Shown here: positions 62,522 to 64,000 of the stretch, piece by piece
How positions within the stretch are numbered: the stretch's first letter is position 1
Layout of the letters: every line of letters starts with the position of its first letter
Source: PGYR01 sp048267165
GTDB taxonomy: Bacteria > Bacteroidota > Ignavibacteria > Kapaibacteriales > UBA2268
NCBI GenBank assembly: GCA_048267165.1
Contig: JBLWYD010000002.1
Location: 1-64,000 of the forward strand
DNA: 64,000 nucleotides
Reading direction: 5' to 3'
Program-made: the position numbers and the translations under genes
Notes under the pieces: model-generated
The model's input: the letters and a program-made list of their open reading frames with translations, nothing else
The model's database searches: none
Told to the model about the DNA's origin: nothing

Positions 62522-64000
62522 CTTAATTTCAGAAGAGAAAGAAGAGAAATGGGATATATCCAATCCACCTGGTAATAATAAGACTGTAGAATTTACTGTG
62601 ACGGAAGGCACATGGATGAATCTAGATGTAAGTCCGGACGGAAAGGCTATTGTTTTTGATATGCTAGGGGATATATATACAATCCCAATTACTGGTGGTA
62701 AGGCAAAAGTATTAAGACAAGGATTGGCGTGGGAAGTCCAACCACGTTTTTCTCCAAATGGAAAATTTATTTCCTTTACAAGTGATTTTGATGGTGCAGA
62801 TAATATTTGGATTATGAATGTAGATGGTAGTAATCCAAAACAAATAACTAAAGAAGATTTTAGATTACTTAATAATGCAGATTGGACTCCTGATAGTGAA
62901 TTCCTTATAGCTAGGAAGCACTTTACCTCTACTCGCTCAGCTGGTGCTGGTGAGATGTGGATGTATCACATTTCAGGAGGTAGCGGTATAGAACTGACTA
63001 AAAAGAAGAATGACCAGCAAGATGTAAATGAACCAAATGTATCTGCTGACGGCAAATACATGTATTATTCAGAGGATATGTATCCAGGTGGTTCATTTCA
63101 ATATAATAAAGATCCAAACAATCAGATATATGCTGTCAAAAGATATGAATTTGAAACTGGTGAGACAGAAATTTATGCTGGTGGCCCTGGCGGTGCATTT
63201 AGACCTCAATCATCTCCTGATGGGAAATACCTAGCTTTTGTTTCTAGAGTAAGAACTAAGTCTATTCTATTTATAAAGGATTTGGCTACTGGGGAAGAAT
63301 GGCCATTATTCGATGGACTAATAAAAGATCAACAAGAAGCGTGGGCAATATTTGGTGTCTATCCTAACTTCGATTGGACTCCTGATAATAAGAACATTAT
63401 AATTTATGGAAACGGAAAGATATGGAATGTAAATGTTATAGATAAATCCGTTTCAGAAATTCCATTTGAAGTAAATGCAAAACATAGATTACAAGAAACT
63501 TTAAAATTTAAAAATAAGGTATTCACTGATGAAATAGATTCTAAAGTACTTAGAGGTGTCGTTACGTCTCCTAAGGGAGATAAGATTGCATACAATGCAG
63601 CTGGTTATATCTATATTTATGATTTAAATACTAAAAAAGCGGCAAGACTAACCCAAGAAAGTAATCTTGAATTTGAACCATCATTTAGTAGCGATGGAAA
63701 TAAATTGGTATATGTTTCATGGACAGATGATGACAAGGGTAAAATAAAGTATTTCGATTTCATTTCAAATGGCCCGAGAACATTTAGTTTACCTAAAGGT
63801 ATTTATAGAACCCCAACATTCTCAAAGGATGGAACTAAGTTATTATACTTAAAAGAGGGTGGCAATGAACATCAGGGATACACATACACAAATGAAGCCG
63901 GAATTTATGTTCTCGATTTGAGTAAGCAATCTGAACCTAAGTTAGTAACTGAAGATGGAGAGTACCCACAATTCAATGAAGATGAAACTAGAATCTATTA
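62475..64000 (+). CDS. PD40/TolB-like WD40 propeller protein, N-terminal part (truncated by window)
   Basis: The open frame runs off the window, 508 codons seen. The start at 62475 (MKQTFLFLLTLLWVSNLIS, signal peptide) is chosen because AAGGAG lies 7 nt before it. PD40 repeats begin near residue 50: SPDGKAIVFD, SPNGKFISFTSD, TPDSEFLIA, SADGKYMYYS, SPDGKYLAFVS, SPKGDKIAYN, SSDGNKLVYVS. This start (GTWMNLDVSPDGKAIVFDMLGDIY) matches large exported proteins in which two such propellers precede an amidohydrolase domain. The enzymatic part, if present, is beyond the window. It overlaps DUF885 by 47 nt. Confidence 0.85.
   Translation, partial: MKQTFLFLLTLLWVSNLISEEKEEKWDISNPPGNNKTVEFTVTEGTWMNLDVSPDGKAIVFDMLGDIYTIPITGGKAKVLRQGLAWEVQPRFSPNGKFISFTSDFDGADNIWIMNVDGSNPKQITKEDFRLLNNADWTPDSEFLIARKHFTSTRSAGAGEMWMYHISGGSGIELTKKKNDQQDVNEPNVSADGKYMYYSEDMYPGGSFQYNKDPNNQIYAVKRYEFETGETEIYAGGPGGAFRPQSSPDGKYLAFVSRVRTKSILFIKDLATGEEWPLFDGLIKDQQEAWAIFGVYPNFDWTPDNKNIIIYGNGKIWNVNVIDKSVSEIPFEVNAKHRLQETLKFKNKVFTDEIDSKVLRGVVTSPKGDKIAYNAAGYIYIYDLNTKKAARLTQESNLEFEPSFSSDGNKLVYVSWTDDDKGKIKYFDFISNGPRTFSLPKGIYRTPTFSKDGTKLLYLKEGGNEHQGYTYTNEAGIYVLDLSKQSEPKLVTEDGEYPQFNEDETRIY

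Overview
The window is 64 kb of AT-rich bacterial chromosome (about one third G+C by eye) from the Bacteroidota/Chlorobiota (FCB) lineage. Three things point there: several proteins end in type IX secretion (T9SS, type A) sorting domains; promoters fit the Bacteroidota consensus TTTG-N18/19-TAnnTTTG (before the tRNA-Asn gene, the atp operon and a VPS10/BNR gene); and the atp operon lacks atpD and atpC, as in that group. The large choice-of-anchor-D and BNR proteins recall Kapabacteria or Ignavibacteria, but the sequence alone does not settle this. I see no insertion sequence, prophage, CRISPR array or rRNA gene. Coding density is very high.

Layout. 0-4.5 kb (+): SDR oxidoreductase, cinA, tsaD, pepD. 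4.5-15.7 kb (-): a five-gene run of double-OmpA protein, menA, DUF1800, a Tat-signal DUF1501 protein and a 1697-residue LamG/choice-of-anchor-D T9SS protein. 15.9-19.1 kb (+): secreted VPS10/BNR propeller. 19.1-23.0 kb (-): TPR sensor histidine kinase coupled to a YfcC-type transporter. 23.1-23.4 kb (+): small exported orphan. 23.5-26.3 kb (-): crtI-crtB-crtZ carotenoid operon, where crtI has no ATG, GTG or TTG start that keeps its FAD-binding motif. 26.5 kb (-): tRNA-Asn. 26.6-32.8 kb: recO (+), then carA-carB-response regulator-GNAT (-) preceded by an apparent leader-peptide attenuator. 33.0-37.7 kb (+): T9SS propeller protein, ddl, PfkB kinase, exported CBM9-like protein. 37.8-44.3 kb (+): atpZ, a small membrane protein, atpB, E, F, H, A, hldD, G. 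44.3-47.2 kb (+): exported protein, putAbiC-like protein, HDOD protein. 47.2-50.6 kb (-): rhodanese, small membrane protein, rhodanese-thioredoxin lipoprotein, acyl-CoA dehydrogenase, DUF3298 lipoprotein. 50.6-64 kb: second acyl-CoA dehydrogenase, orphan, alkaline phosphatase, DUF4412, MscS channel, a giant vWA/WD40/choice-of-anchor-D T9SS protein, DUF885 lipoprotein, and a PD40 propeller gene cut by the window end.

Much of the window builds the envelope and surface: three clear T9SS cargoes plus the Tat-T9SS DUF1501 protein, OmpA, lipoproteins, hldD (LPS heptose) and ddl (peptidoglycan). The rest is core metabolism: menaquinone, carotenoids, pyrimidine/arginine precursor, ATP synthase, acyl-CoA oxidation, t6A tRNA modification. 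I found no convincing wholly new multi-gene system. The best leads are the carAB leader, the crtI start, the Tat/T9SS DUF1501-DUF1800 locus, the rhodanese-thioredoxin cluster, and hldD plus an internal terminator inside the atp operon.
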